Assembly (NCBI RefSeq): GCF_001514115.1 | Contig: NZ_KQ948452.1 | Location: 536,460-600,459, forward strand | Length of the DNA stretch: 64,000 nt | Reading direction: 5' to 3' | Source: Streptomyces olivochromogenes | Lineage (GTDB): Bacteria; Actinomycetota; Actinomycetes; Streptomycetales; Streptomycetaceae | Shown here: positions 9,725 through 18,721 of the stretch, piece after piece | Numbering within the stretch: the first letter of the stretch is position 1 | How the letters are laid out: each line of letters starts with the position of its first letter | Notes under the pieces: generated by a model | The model's database searches: none | Told to the model about the DNA's origin: nothing | The model's input: only the letters and a program-made list of their open reading frames with translations | Made by a program: the position numbers and the translations under genes

Positions 9725-11332
9725 ATGGCACAACCTCAGAGCGGTCCTGGCACGAGTCGGCGTTCCTTCCTGCGCAACGTGGGACTCACGGGCGGCGCGG
9801 GCACCATGCTCGCCACCATGGGAGCCCTCGGCCTCGCGCCCACGGCCGAGGCGGCCCAGCGCGAACAGCCCTTCCGCGCCCCGCAGCCGGGCGACTTCAC
9901 CCTCACCGGCCGCGGCGCCGCCAAGGTGGTCATAGTCGGCGGCGGCATCGCAGGCCTGGCCTCCGCGTACGAACTCGGCAAGGCGGGCTACGACTGTACG
10001 GTCCTGGAGGCCAGAGGCCGCACCGGCGGCCGCAACTTCACGGTCCGCGGCGGCGACGCCACCACCGACCTCCACGGCACCACGCAGACGGCCCGCTTCA
10101 GCGACGGCCAGTACATGAACTGCGGCCCCGCCCGCATCCCCCAGTGGATGATCACCCTCGACTACTGCCGCGAACTCGGCGTACCCATCGAGGTGTTCAC
10201 CAACGTCAACGCGGACGCGTACCTCTTCAACGAGTCCGCCGGGATGAAGAAGCCCGTGCGGTACCGCACGGCGAAGGCCGATGTGTACGGCTACGTCTCC
10301 GAGTTGCTCGCCAAGGCCACCGACAAGGGAGCCCTGGACAAGGAGCTGACCGCCACCGACCGGGAGAGGCTGGTCGAGTTCCTCAAGGACTGGGGGGAAC
10401 TGGGCGACAAGCTGACGTACGAGGGCGGCGAGCGCCGCGGATACACGACCGTCCCGGCCGCCGCGGGCACCCCCGGAGTGCTCCTCGGTGACGTCCCGTC
10501 GGCCTCCGACGTCCTCGCGTCCGGCGTCGGCCGCTACTTCTCCTTCGAGTTCGGCTTCGACCAGGCGATGCTGATGTTCCAGCCGGTGGGCGGCATGGAC
10601 CAGATACCGCGCGCGCTCACCAGGGCGATAGGCGAGCACCGCATCCGTACCGGGGCCGTGGTCTCCAAAATCACCGACAAGGGGAGCGGCGTTTCGGTCA
10701 CTTACACCCAGGGAGGCCGTACGAAGGTGATCGACGCCGACTACTGCGTCGGCGCCCTCCCGCCCAACATCCTCGCCAGGATCCCGCACAACCTCGGCTC
10801 CGGTGTGCAGAGCGCCCTGGAGGCGATCACCCCCTCGTCGGCGGCGAAGATCGGGCTCGAATACCGTTCCCGCTGGTGGGAGCTCGATCACCACATCTAC
10901 GGCGGTATCACCGAGACCGACCAGGACGTCACGCACATCTGGCACCCCTCGTACGGCTTCCACGGCGCGCGCGGCGTGATGATCGGCTACTACAACTACG
11001 GCGGTGACGCCGACTCGTACGCCGAGCTCACCCCCAAGGAGCGCGAGAAGCGCGCCGTGGCGGCCGGGGTGAAGATCTACGGTGAGAAGTACCGCACCGA
11101 ACTCGCGTCCTCCTTCTCGCACCACTGGCGCCAGACACCGCATCTCGAGGCCGCCTGGCACAACACCCCCGGCGGCCCCGACGACGTCCGCTACAAATCG
11201 CTGAACGAGCCCACGGGGCGCGTCTACTTCGCGGGCGACTGGCTCAGCTACACCGACGCCTGGCAGCACGGCGCGTTCACCTCCGCCCGCAAGGCGGTCA
11301 CCGCGCTGCACACACGCGTGCTGTCGGCGTAG
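9725..11332 (+). CDS. Tat-exported flavin monoamine oxidase family protein
   Basis: 535 residues. The N-terminus carries a twin-arginine signal (SRRSFLRNVGL, Arg12-Arg13) followed by a hydrophobic Gly/Ala/Leu stretch, so the folded FAD protein should be exported. The FAD-binding Rossmann motif is VVIVGGGIAGLASAYELG (near 67) with LEARGRTGGR, and the C-terminal FAD motif is GRVYFAGDWLSYTDAWQHGA. This is the amine oxidase superfamily (monoamine, polyamine or L-amino-acid oxidases); the substrate cannot be read from the sequence. ATG at 9725 follows GGGGAGCCCCCGTC. The gene stands alone between two terminators. Confidence 0.88.
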   Translation: MAQPQSGPGTSRRSFLRNVGLTGGAGTMLATMGALGLAPTAEAAQREQPFRAPQPGDFTLTGRGAAKVVIVGGGIAGLASAYELGKAGYDCTVLEARGRTGGRNFTVRGGDATTDLHGTTQTARFSDGQYMNCGPARIPQWMITLDYCRELGVPIEVFTNVNADAYLFNESAGMKKPVRYRTAKADVYGYVSELLAKATDKGALDKELTATDRERLVEFLKDWGELGDKLTYEGGERRGYTTVPAAAGTPGVLLGDVPSASDVLASGVGRYFSFEFGFDQAMLMFQPVGGMDQIPRALTRAIGEHRIRTGAVVSKITDKGSGVSVTYTQGGRTKVIDADYCVGALPPNILARIPHNLGSGVQSALEAITPSSAAKIGLEYRSRWWELDHHIYGGITETDQDVTHIWHPSYGFHGARGVMIGYYNYGGDADSYAELTPKEREKRAVAAGVKIYGEKYRTELASSFSHHWRQTPHLEAAWHNTPGGPDDVRYKSLNEPTGRVYFAGDWLSYTDAWQHGAFTSARKAVTALHTRVLSA

Positions 11333-11361
11333 GTATGCGGGGCGATCAACCCGGCGGGTGA

Positions 11362-11393
11362 GCCGAAGGGGCGCGCCCGTGCGCCCCTTCGGC
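11362..11393 (+). terminator. Terminator after the amine oxidase gene
   Basis: A perfect 13-bp stem (arms 11362-11374 and 11381-11393, GCCGAAGGGGCGC and its complement) with a six-base loop, 29 bases after the stop. Confidence 0.85.
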
Positions 11394-11479
11394 GAACCGA
11401 GCCGTAAAAGGAGCGGTCCGGGGAATGCTCGCGATCCTGACCACGTTGTGGAGTACGAACACGAGGAGGAGCGGTCACA

Positions 11480-12418
11480 GTGCTTGATCCGCAGGGTTTG
11501 TACGCATGGGAGCCGAAGGGCCTGGCCGTGGTGGACATGGCACTCGCCCAGGAGTCGGCCGGTCTGGTCATGCTCTACCACTTCGACGGATACATCGACG
11601 CGGGTGAAACGGGCGACCAGATCGTCGACCGTCTGCTCGACTCGCTGCCCCACCAGGTCGTGGCCCGTTTCGACCACGACCGGCTCGTGGACTACCGGGC
11701 GCGCCGCCCGCTGCTGACGTTCAAGCGCGACCGCTGGACGGACTACGAGGAGCCCACGCTCGACGTGCGGCTCGTCCAGGACGCCACGGGCGCGCCCTTC
11801 CTGCTGCTGTCGGGACCCGAGCCGGACGTCGAGTGGGAGCGCTTCGCCGCCGCCGTCCAGCAGATCGTGGAGCGGCTCGGCGTCCGGCTGTCCGTGAACT
11901 TCCACGGCATCCCCATGGGCGTCCCGCACACCCGCCCCGTGGGCCTCACCCCGCACGGCAACCGCACGGACCTGGTGCCGGGCCACCGCAGCCCCTTCGA
12001 CGAGGCGCAGGTCCCCGGCAGCGCCGAATCCCTTGTCGAGTACCGCCTCATGGAGGCCGGACACGACGTCCTGGGCGTCGCCGCGCACGTCCCGCACTAC
12101 ATCGCCCGCTCCCCGTACCCGGACGCGGCGCTGACGGTCCTGGAGGCCATCACGGGCGCCACGGGCCTGGTGCTCCCCGCCATCGCGCACTCCCTGCGCA
12201 CCGAGGCGCACCGCACCCAGACGGAGATCGACCGGCAGATCCAGGAGGGCGACGAGGAACTCGTGGCCCTCGTCCAGGGACTCGAGCACCAGTACGACGC
12301 CGCCGCGGGCGCCGAGACGCGGGGCAACATGCTCGCGGAACCGGTGGACATCCCCTCGGCGGACGAGATCGGGTTGGAGTTCGAGCGCTTCCTGGCGGAG
12401 CGCGAGGGCGACGCGTAG
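11480..12418 (+). CDS. PAC2 family protein
   Basis: 312 residues beginning DPQGLYAW, with [29 protein letters not shown] and [12 protein letters not shown]. These motifs match the bacterial PAC2 (proteasome assembly chaperone 2-like) family. Eukaryotic PAC2 assists 20S proteasome assembly; actinobacteria have proteasomes, but a chaperone role for this protein is only inference. The start is GTG at 11480 behind GAGGAGCGGTCACA. The C-terminal part (about 250-310) is helical and acidic. Confidence 0.85.
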   Translation: MLDPQGLYAWEPKGLAVVDMALAQESAGLVMLYHFDGYIDAGETGDQIVDRLLDSLPHQVVARFDHDRLVDYRARRPLLTFKRDRWTDYEEPTLDVRLVQDATGAPFLLLSGPEPDVEWERFAAAVQQIVERLGVRLSVNFHGIPMGVPHTRPVGLTPHGNRTDLVPGHRSPFDEAQVPGSAESLVEYRLMEAGHDVLGVAAHVPHYIARSPYPDAALTVLEAITGATGLVLPAIAHSLRTEAHRTQTEIDRQIQEGDEELVALVQGLEHQYDAAAGAETRGNMLAEPVDIPSADEIGLEFERFLAEREGDA

Positions 12419-12511
12419 GGCGGGGTGACGCCGTAGGGGGGCGACGCCCGTAGGGCGGCGGCTTCGGGGGCCGTGGGGGGCTCGTCACCGGCAGGCCCTA
12501 AGCTCTCGGTC

Positions 12512-13120
12512 ATGCTGAAGGTTGGCCTGACCGGCGGTATCGGCGCCGGCAAGAGCGAGGTGTCGAGGCTGCTCGTGCGGCTCGGCGCGGTGCTGATCGA
12601 CGCGGATCTGATCGCGCGGGAGGTCGTCGCACCCGGAACCCCCGGGCTCGCGGCCGTCGTCGACGCCTTCGGGCAGGACGTGCTCGCACCCGACGGCGGT
12701 CTGGACCGCCCCAAGCTGGGCTCGATCGTCTTCGCCGACCCGGAGAAGCTCGCCGTCCTGAACTCGATCGTGCACCCCCTGGTGGGCGCCCGCTCCCGCG
12801 AGCTGGAGAGTGCCGCGGCCGAGGACGCCGTCGTGATCCACGACGTCCCGCTGCTCGCCGAGAACGCCCTCGGACCGCTCTACGACCTCGTGGTCGTCGT
12901 CGATGCCAGCCCCGAGACCCAGCTCGACCGTCTCGTGCGGCTGCGCGGCATGACCGAGGCGGACGCCCGCGCCCGCATGGCCGCCCAGGCCACCCGCGAG
13001 AAGCGGCTGGGGATCGCGGACGTCGTCATCGACAACGACGTCCCCCTGGAGGAGCTGGAGGCGCGCGTTCGGGAGGTTTGGGCGGATCTCGTACGCCGGG
13101 CGTACGCCCGCAAGGAATAG
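12512..13120 (+). CDS. coaE: Dephospho-CoA kinase
   Basis: Last step of coenzyme A synthesis: phosphorylates the 3'-hydroxyl of the ribose of dephospho-CoA with ATP. 202 residues, the normal length. The P-loop GGIGAGKS is at residues 8-15, followed by [13 protein letters not shown] and [11 protein letters not shown], and the lid region [20 protein letters not shown]. The frame is open from 12473, but the ATG at 12512 gives the family N-terminus. A possible -10 (TAAGCT, 12499-12504) lies seven bases before the ATG, so the transcript may be leaderless. Confidence 0.95.
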   Translation: MLKVGLTGGIGAGKSEVSRLLVRLGAVLIDADLIAREVVAPGTPGLAAVVDAFGQDVLAPDGGLDRPKLGSIVFADPEKLAVLNSIVHPLVGARSRELESAAAEDAVVIHDVPLLAENALGPLYDLVVVVDASPETQLDRLVRLRGMTEADARARMAAQATREKRLGIADVVIDNDVPLEELEARVREVWADLVRRAYARKE

Positions 13121-13170
13121 CCGTCCTCGACCGGGGCGTTGAACCCGTTCAGCGAGGGAAGGACTCTGCC

Positions 13171-13551
13171 GTGCCCGAGACCAGCGGATCGACCGGACGT
13201 ACTCCGGAGACGCATGTCATCGACTTCCGTGCCGCCGAGCAACTGCTCGCCGCGCGGGACCCGCGGGGTGCGGTGAAGCTGCTCGATCCAGTGATCGCCG
13301 CGCACCCGGAGAACACCGCCGCCCGACTGCTGCGCGCGCGTGCCTTCTTCGCCGCCGCGCAACTGCGCCCCGCCGAGCTGGAGTTCACGATCGTCCTGGA
13401 GCGCGAGCCGGACAACGCGTTCGCGCACTTCGCGCTTGCCCGCACCTATGAGCGCCAGCTTCGCCCGGACCAGGCGAAGCGGCACTTCCGGCTGGCGGCG
13501 GCGCTCGACCCGAAGCCCCAGTACCTGGAAGCGGCACGCTTCGACTCGTGA
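13171..13551 (+). CDS. Tetratricopeptide repeat protein
   Basis: 126 residues with about three TPR helix pairs: FRAAEQLLAARDPRGAVKLL, then NTAARLLRARAFFAAAQLRP and NAFAHFALARTYERQLRPDQA. TPR domains mediate protein contacts; partners are unknown. The start is GTG at 13171 behind GAGGGAAGGACT, giving MPETSG. It follows coaE by 50 bases and may share its transcript. Confidence 0.8.
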   Translation: MPETSGSTGRTPETHVIDFRAAEQLLAARDPRGAVKLLDPVIAAHPENTAARLLRARAFFAAAQLRPAELEFTIVLEREPDNAFAHFALARTYERQLRPDQAKRHFRLAAALDPKPQYLEAARFDS

Positions 13552-13596
13552 GTTGTGAGTCGTGACTCGTCGTAGTCGCAGCCGTCGCCGATCCCG

Positions 13597-13863
13597 CTAT
13601 GGGTGACGGTGCTCCGGAGGCCGGTACGGCGGGATGTCGCGGCCCGGCTGGTAGTGCGGCCCCTGATGGATGTGGCGCAGGATCATGGTCATGTCGGCGG
13701 TGACGATCAGCCACAGCACCCCGCACGCGGCCGCCCAGCCGGGGCGTCCGACCAGCGCGAACGCGGCCGTACCGAAGATCGTCCAGACCAGGCCCCAGAC
13801 ACTCAGCCAAAAGCGCATGCGCAGCGCGCTGCGCGCCGTCGTCGGTTCACTGCCTGTACGCAT
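13597..13863 (-). CDS. DUF6343 family small membrane protein
   Basis: 88 residues: a polar, basic start (RTGSEPTTARSALRMR), two hydrophobic segments (about 19-37 and 41-60) and a tail with HIHQGPHYQPGRDIPPYRPP. This layout fits the DUF6343 family of streptomycetes; the function is unknown. I chose the ATG at 13863; a GGAG lies 11 bases upstream, and a GTG three codons earlier is the alternative. It is divergent from the acyltransferase gene at 13892, leaving only 28 bases between them. Confidence 0.7.
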   Translation of the reverse strand: MRTGSEPTTARSALRMRFWLSVWGLVWTIFGTAAFALVGRPGWAAACGVLWLIVTADMTMILRHIHQGPHYQPGRDIPPYRPPEHRHP

Positions 13864-13891
13864 ACGGATCACTACTCCGTGACGCTGATCC

Positions 13892-14992
13892 GTGACCATC
13901 GCTCCTACTGAAAACGTACTCTTCGTCGTGCACGTTGACCAAGGGGCCGCGGAGAGCGAGCGGCGGCCGGACCGACGGGAGGCGCGGGTGCTGCTGGAGG
14001 CGCGGGTGCTGCTGGAGGCGCTGCGGGCGGACGCGAGACTCGCCGAGTGGCTGAGGGACCTGGAGAGCGAGGGCGCTCCTCGGATGGAGGCGGTGCTCCC
14101 GGACGCGGACGAGCTGCCGGACCTCCTGCTCGACCTGACCGTGGCCCACGAGCACATCAACGAACTCGTCGCGCTGCGCGGCCGGCTGGCGGCCGACTCG
14201 GAGGCGATGACGCTGCTCGCCCGGTGCGTCGGCCGCTTCGTACGGGACATGGGGGAGATCGGGAAGGGCTGGGAGCCGCCCGCGTTCCCCGAGTCGGCGG
14301 GGCCCCTCGGGCGCTGCTTCCACCTGTACGTCTTCATCGCGGCGCTCCCGTACGTCCGGGCCTACCACCGGGGGCTCGGCATCCCCGACGACGTGTCCCG
14401 GCGCACCCTGGCCGACCTCGGCCGGCATGTGTCCGTGCACCACAGACGGCTCGGGACGCCGGGGCTGCTGTTCCCCTGGTGGATCGCCCTGCACTTCCAC
14501 GGTGAGCTGTTCCAGCTGGGCCGGCTGCAGTTCCAGCGGTCGCGGCTCGGCCGGCGCACGGGGCGGGCCGTCGCGGCGGCGGGCCTCGACGCCGGCCCCG
14601 GCGACGCGTGTCTGAGCCTGCACATACCCGACTTCCACGGGCCGCTGTCCCCCGCCTCCTGCGAGCGGTCGATCGCGCTGGCACGGGAGTTCTTCGCCCG
14701 GCACTATCCCGACGAGCGCCATGAAGTCGCCGTGTGCCACTCCTGGCTGCTCGATCCACAGCTCGGGCGGTATCTCCCGGCGGACTCGAACATCATCCGC
14801 TTCCAGGAACGCTTCCGGATCGCGTACCAGGAGACGACCCCGGACGACGGAGTGCCGGTCGGCTTCGTCTTCGGCGATCCGGAGCTGCCCACACGTGAGC
14901 TGCCGCGCCGGAGCACGGTGGAGCGTGCGGTGGGGGACCATCTGCGCGGGGGCGGGCACTGGTACGTCGGGCACGGCTGGTTCGCGCTGTAG
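13892..14992 (+). CDS. Acyltransferase with NAT_N and GNAT-like C-terminal domains
   Basis: 366 residues. An N-terminal alpha-helical domain (about 10-150) is followed by a domain with HVSVHHRRLG, FPWWIALHFHGELFQLGRLQFQRS and a final part with FFARHYPDERHEVAVCHSWLLDPQL and NIIRFQERF. This combination resembles the two-domain acyltransferases whose N-terminal and GNAT-like C-terminal domains were described in Pfam. The acyl donor and acceptor are unknown. The start (GTG at 13892) is uncertain; GTG at 13928 is an alternative. A short duplication (LLEARVLLEALR) sits near residue 31. Confidence 0.6.
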   Translation: MTIAPTENVLFVVHVDQGAAESERRPDRREARVLLEARVLLEALRADARLAEWLRDLESEGAPRMEAVLPDADELPDLLLDLTVAHEHINELVALRGRLAADSEAMTLLARCVGRFVRDMGEIGKGWEPPAFPESAGPLGRCFHLYVFIAALPYVRAYHRGLGIPDDVSRRTLADLGRHVSVHHRRLGTPGLLFPWWIALHFHGELFQLGRLQFQRSRLGRRTGRAVAAAGLDAGPGDACLSLHIPDFHGPLSPASCERSIALAREFFARHYPDERHEVAVCHSWLLDPQLGRYLPADSNIIRFQERFRIAYQETTPDDGVPVGFVFGDPELPTRELPRRSTVERAVGDHLRGGGHWYVGHGWFAL

Positions 14993-15082
14993 CCCGTTTC
15001 CGCTCCACGGCGATGAGTTCCGCACGCGCCCCCGGTCTACCCCTGCGACAGCAACGCGTACCGCTTCGCACAGGAGACCCTC

Positions 15083-15565
15083 ATGTCCGAGACCACCGTC
15101 CCCGTCACGACGCTCGCCGCCACCTCCGCCTCCTCCGCCTCCTCCGCCTCTCCCACCTCTGCCTCTTCGCTGAAGACCCGCGGCCGCGGTGCCCGGATCT
15201 CCCTGGGCGCGCTGCAGATCGTGCTCGGTCTCTTCTACGCGTTCGCGAGCGCGCTGCCCAAGCTGATCGCGCACCCGTCGGCCGCCGAGGCGTTCGACAA
15301 GCTCGGCTGGGGCAGCACGGGGATGTACCTCATCGGTGCGCTCGAACTCGCCGGAGGCCTCGCCCTGTTGGTCCCGCTGCTGTCCTCGGTGGCGGCGGTG
15401 GCGCTCAGCGCGCTGATGGTGGGCGCCTTCGTCGTGAACGTCACCGTCGTCCACGGGCCGTACGTGGTGACCCCGCTCATCCTGATCCTGCCGCTCGCGC
15501 TGATCGCGTGGGCCAGGAGGGGCCACACCACCGAGCTGGTCCGGTGGCTGCGGCGACGGGCATGA
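15083..15565 (+). CDS. DoxX family membrane protein
   Basis: 160 residues. A Ser/Ala/Thr-rich cytoplasmic start (residues 1-30) precedes four hydrophobic helices typical of DoxX/DoxX-like proteins (ALQIVLGLFYAFASALPKL, MYLIGALELAGGLALLVPL, VAAVALSALMVGAFVVNV, LILILPLALIAW). DoxX proteins are associated with redox balance in some actinobacteria; no specific role can be assigned. ATG at 15083 follows AGGAGACCCTC. Confidence 0.8.
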   Translation: MSETTVPVTTLAATSASSASSASPTSASSLKTRGRGARISLGALQIVLGLFYAFASALPKLIAHPSAAEAFDKLGWGSTGMYLIGALELAGGLALLVPLLSSVAAVALSALMVGAFVVNVTVVHGPYVVTPLILILPLALIAWARRGHTTELVRWLRRRA

Positions 15566-15585
15566 CCCGGTGACGGCGCACGACG

Positions 15586-15643
15586 GCCGTACGACGTCGG
15601 GGCTCCCCAAGTGACCAGGGGGGAGCCCCCGACGTCGTACGGC
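15586..15643. terminator. Bidirectional terminator between DoxX and S4-domain genes
   Basis: A long near-perfect inverted repeat (arm GCCGTACGACGTCGGGGCTC, complement at about 15623-15643) with a loop of about ten bases. It lies between two convergent genes and can stop transcription from both sides. Confidence 0.85.
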
Positions 15644-15655
15644 GACACCCTCGGG

Positions 15656-16141
15656 TCAGGGCGAGTCGGGGCTGCCGAGGCCCCGGAGGCGCTCCATCTC
15701 GCGGCGGTCGCGCTTGGTCGGGCGGCCCGCTCCGCGGTCACGGACGCCGGCCGGGGCGATCGCCTCGCGCGGCGGGGGCGGCGGGCTGTTGTCGACGTAG
15801 CACTCGGCGGCGACGGGCGCGCCGACCCGCTTGCGGATCACCCGCTTCACGATGACGATCCGTTCCCGGATCCCCTGCCGCAGGCGCACCTCGTCGCCGA
15901 CGCGCACGGCGTACGCGGGCTTGACGCGTTCCCCGTTCACCCGGACGTGTCCGCCCCGGCACGCGGTCGCACCCGCCGAGCGGGTCTTGACCAGACGTAC
16001 GGACCAGATCCAGCTGTCGACCCGCACGCTCTCGCCGCCCGCCGGACGGGCGGCCTCGGCGGCGGCCACCGCCTTCTCCTCGTCGACCTGCTCGTCGACC
16101 TTCTCGTCGTTCCGCTCGACGTCCGCACCCTCAGAAGCCAT
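15656..16141 (-). CDS. RNA-binding S4 domain protein (Hsp15-like)
   Basis: 161 residues. The S4 RNA-binding fold is at about 40-100: VRVDSWIWSVRLVKTRSAG, GGHVRVNGERVKPAYAVRVGDEV. The remainder contains a Pro-rich stretch and a basic tail ending in RPTKRDRREMERLRG. This resembles Hsp15/HslR-type proteins, which in E. coli bind stalled 50S subunits carrying nascent chains; the same role here is inference. The first 35 residues are highly acidic and variable. Confidence 0.82.
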   Translation of the reverse strand: MASEGADVERNDEKVDEQVDEEKAVAAAEAARPAGGESVRVDSWIWSVRLVKTRSAGATACRGGHVRVNGERVKPAYAVRVGDEVRLRQGIRERIVIVKRVIRKRVGAPVAAECYVDNSPPPPPREAIAPAGVRDRGAGRPTKRDRREMERLRGLGSPDSP

Positions 16142-16286
16142 GCCTCGACTCTAGAAGAGTCCTGGCCCGGCGTGCCTCGCAGTAGGAAGTAAGGACGACC
16201 GCCGGGCTGCGCCCCGCCGAACAGCCCACCGACTGACCCGGGGCCGGGTGAGGGAGGGGCAGGGCGCCCGGTCGTACGGTGGGGGC

Positions 16287-17117
16287 ATGGACAGCAGCCC
16301 GGCCGGCAGCAGCGATCCCGGCAACGTCGGCGACCTGGACGGCATGGGCGCGTCGGGTGATCTGGACGCACCGCCTGATCTGGACGACCTGGACGCACTG
16401 GCTGATCTGGACGCCCGGATCGCCGGGTGTCGGGCGTGTCCGAGGCTGGTCGCGTGGCGCGAGGAGGTCGCCCGCACCAGGCGTGCCGCCTTCGCCGACC
16501 AGACGTACTGGGGCCGCCCCGTGCCCGGCTACGGACCGGCCGACGCCTCGCTGCTCATCGTCGGGCTCGCACCAGCCGCCCACGGCGGGAACCGGACCGG
16601 ACGGATGTTCACGGGGGACCGCTCCGGGGACGTGCTCTACGCGGCGCTGCACGACGTGGGGCTCGCCTCGCGCGGGACCTCGGTGAGCGCGGACGACGGA
16701 CTGGAGCTGTACGGCGTACGCGTCACCTCGCCCGTGCACTGCGCGCCGCCCGCCAACAAGCCGACACCCGGCGAACGGGACACCTGCCGCCCCTGGCTCG
16801 TACGGGAGTTGGAGCTGCTGCGGCCCACGCTCCGGTCGGTGGTCGTGCTGGGGGCCTTCGGCTGGCAGGCCGCGCTGCCCGCCTTCGCCGCGGCGGGATG
16901 GACGGTGCCCCGGCCCAGGCCGGTGTTCGCGCACGGGGCGAGGGTTTCCCTGGGGGCGCAGGACGGGCCGTCGGCGCGATCCGTCGAGCTCTTCGGGTGC
17001 TTCCACGTCAGCCAGCGCAACACGTTCACCGGACGGCTGACGCCCGCCATGCTGCGGGACGTGCTGCGTACGGCGGCCGGGGCGGCGGGGCTGACGACGC
17101 GACCGTACGACGGTTAA
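16287..17117 (+). CDS. Family 5-type uracil-DNA glycosylase
   Basis: Removes uracil (and probably other deaminated bases) from DNA, starting base-excision repair. 276 residues; the catalytic motif [19 protein letters not shown] (near residue 92) with Ala where family 4 has Glu points to the UdgB/family 5 group. Cysteines in [22 protein letters not shown] and RDTCRPW are placed to bind a 4Fe-4S cluster. The C-terminal motif is [18 protein letters not shown] at 16287 lies behind GGTGGGGGC. The first 50 residues are low-complexity with DL-D repeats. Prolyl aminopeptidase follows after nine bases. Confidence 0.85.
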   Translation: MDSSPAGSSDPGNVGDLDGMGASGDLDAPPDLDDLDALADLDARIAGCRACPRLVAWREEVARTRRAAFADQTYWGRPVPGYGPADASLLIVGLAPAAHGGNRTGRMFTGDRSGDVLYAALHDVGLASRGTSVSADDGLELYGVRVTSPVHCAPPANKPTPGERDTCRPWLVRELELLRPTLRSVVVLGAFGWQAALPAFAAAGWTVPRPRPVFAHGARVSLGAQDGPSARSVELFGCFHVSQRNTFTGRLTPAMLRDVLRTAAGAAGLTTRPYDG

Positions 17118-17126
17118 CCTCACCCG

Positions 17127-18089
17127 ATGGGCCTGTATCCGGAGATCGAACCGTACGACCACGGCATGCTCGACGTCGGCGACGGCAACCGCGTGTACTG
17201 GGAGGTCTGCGGGAACCCCGACGGCAAGCCCGCCGTCATGCTGCACGGCGGTCCGGGGTCCGGCTGCGGTCCTTGGTTCCGGCGCTACTGCGACCCCGCC
17301 AAGTACCGGATCGTGCTGCTCGACCAGCGCGGCTGCGGACGTTCCACGCCGCACGCCGCCACGTACGGGACGGACATGGCCGTCAACACGACGGCGCATG
17401 TGATCGGCGACCTGGAGCTGCTGCGACAGCACTTGGGCATCCGGCGGTGGCTGGTGTGGGGCGTGTCGTGGGGGTCGGCGCTGGGGCTGCGGTACGCGCA
17501 GACGCACCCGGACGTCGTCTCCGAGCTGGTGCTGACCGCGGTGGGCACCGGCGCGAACGCCGAAGTGGCCCTGCTGACCAGGGGACTTGGTCGGTTCTTC
17601 CCCGAGGCGTTCGAGCGGTTCCTCGCCGAACTGCCCGAGGGGGAGCGGGACGGGAACCTCGCGGCCGCGTACAGCCGGCTGCTCGAATCGTCCGACCCCG
17701 AGGTGCGGGCGCGGGCGGCGCGGGCCTGGACCGACTGGGAGACGGCGATCGTTCCCGCGCCGCCGCGGTCGGAGCAGCGCTACGAGGACCCGGAGTTCCG
17801 CATGGCGTTCGCGCGGACCGTCACGCACTACTTCGGCAACGACCACTTCCTGGGGGAAGGCAACGACGAAGGCGTCGTGATGCGCGACGCGCCCCTGCTG
17901 AAGGGCATTCCCGGCACGCTCGTCCAGGGCAGTCTCGACTTCGGGAACCTGCTGGGCACGGTGTGGCGGCTCCACCACGGCTGGCCCGACAGCGAGTTGA
18001 TCGTCGTGGACAACGTGGGGCACACCATGGGGGCGAGGGGTGTGGTGGACGCGTTGGTGGAGGCGACGGACAAGTACGCCCTGCGCTAG
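17127..18089 (+). CDS. pip: Prolyl aminopeptidase
   Basis: Releases N-terminal proline from peptides; alpha/beta-hydrolase of peptidase family S33. 320 residues, the usual length. Oxyanion/HGGPG motif: LHGGPGSGCGPWFRRYCDP near residue 34; DQRGCGRSTPHA; the nucleophile Ser in GVSWGSALGL (near 115); Asp and His expected in the C-terminal third (GSLDFGNLLG and VGHTMG). It starts with ATG nine bases after the glycosylase gene. Its TAG stop overlaps the stop of the convergent RidA gene within one CTAG. Confidence 0.92.
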   Translation: MGLYPEIEPYDHGMLDVGDGNRVYWEVCGNPDGKPAVMLHGGPGSGCGPWFRRYCDPAKYRIVLLDQRGCGRSTPHAATYGTDMAVNTTAHVIGDLELLRQHLGIRRWLVWGVSWGSALGLRYAQTHPDVVSELVLTAVGTGANAEVALLTRGLGRFFPEAFERFLAELPEGERDGNLAAAYSRLLESSDPEVRARAARAWTDWETAIVPAPPRSEQRYEDPEFRMAFARTVTHYFGNDHFLGEGNDEGVVMRDAPLLKGIPGTLVQGSLDFGNLLGTVWRLHHGWPDSELIVVDNVGHTMGARGVVDALVEATDKYALR

Positions 18090-18535
18090 CCGAACTCGGG
18101 CGTGGACGTGGGTGTGGGGAGGGACTCGAACCCGGACTCGGGCACGACCGCCGTCGCCGTGATTTCCACCAACTGCCCCGTGTACCCGAGGCAGGCCACG
18201 CCGAGCAGTGTCGACGAGTGGGGTCCCGTACTGAGCCCGGACGCCTCGACGACACCCCACACGTCGGACAGCACCCTCGGCTCACTGCTGACGACATACA
18301 CATCGGTCGCCACCACGTGGGCGAAGTCACTGCCCACCGCGCGGAGTTGCTCGCCGAGATTGGCGATCACCTGCTCGGCCTGCCGCACGGGATCCCCCTC
18401 ACCGACGATCTTCCCCGCCGCGTCCAGCGGCACGGCCCCGGCGAGAAAGGCGAGCCGCGTACCCGCCTCGACGACCGACGCGTGAGCGTAGCCAGGAGGC
18501 GGGAAGAGGCTGGGGACGGTGACGCGTACGGGCAC
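18086..18535 (-). CDS. RidA family protein
   Basis: 149 residues of the YjgF/YER057c/UK114 (RidA) fold: HASVVEAGTRLAFLAGAVPLD, GDPVRQAEQVIANL, FAHVVATDVYVVSSE, GVACLGYTGQLVEITATAV. RidA proteins hydrolyse reactive enamine/imine intermediates; the conserved Arg of true RidA enzymes is not obvious here, so it may be a non-RidA Rid subfamily. I chose the GTG start at 18535 because GGAG lies five bases upstream; an ATG at 18577 has no such site. Confidence 0.8.
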   Translation of the reverse strand: MPVRVTVPSLFPPPGYAHASVVEAGTRLAFLAGAVPLDAAGKIVGEGDPVRQAEQVIANLGEQLRAVGSDFAHVVATDVYVVSSEPRVLSDVWGVVEASGLSTGPHSSTLLGVACLGYTGQLVEITATAVVPESGFESLPTPTSTPEFG

Positions 18536-18721
18536 GGGAACTCCGGGAATCCTCGACTGGGCCGGCAACCTTCCCATGATGTGGGCGGACGGGCGGCGGT
18601 CGCATGCGATTTTCCCCCGGCTCGTCCCCGAGCGAAGCCACTTCCCCCACGAGAGGGACGGTCCGCCCCTCCCGGCGGATATTGGCTCGACAGCCCCGTC
18701 ACCCGACCGCATCCTCACCCC

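Noticed and set aside
7964..12289. A 1441-codon open frame on the minus strand
   Set aside because: It is antisense to rpsA, the amine oxidase and PAC2 genes, arises from the GC-rich third positions, and matches no protein family.
16427..18721. The upstream 765 codons of a 1055-codon frame ending with the nucleotidyltransferase
   Set aside because: Arg/Gly/Pro-rich shadow of the glycosylase and aminopeptidase genes; only the part after the ATG at 18722 is a recognisable protein.
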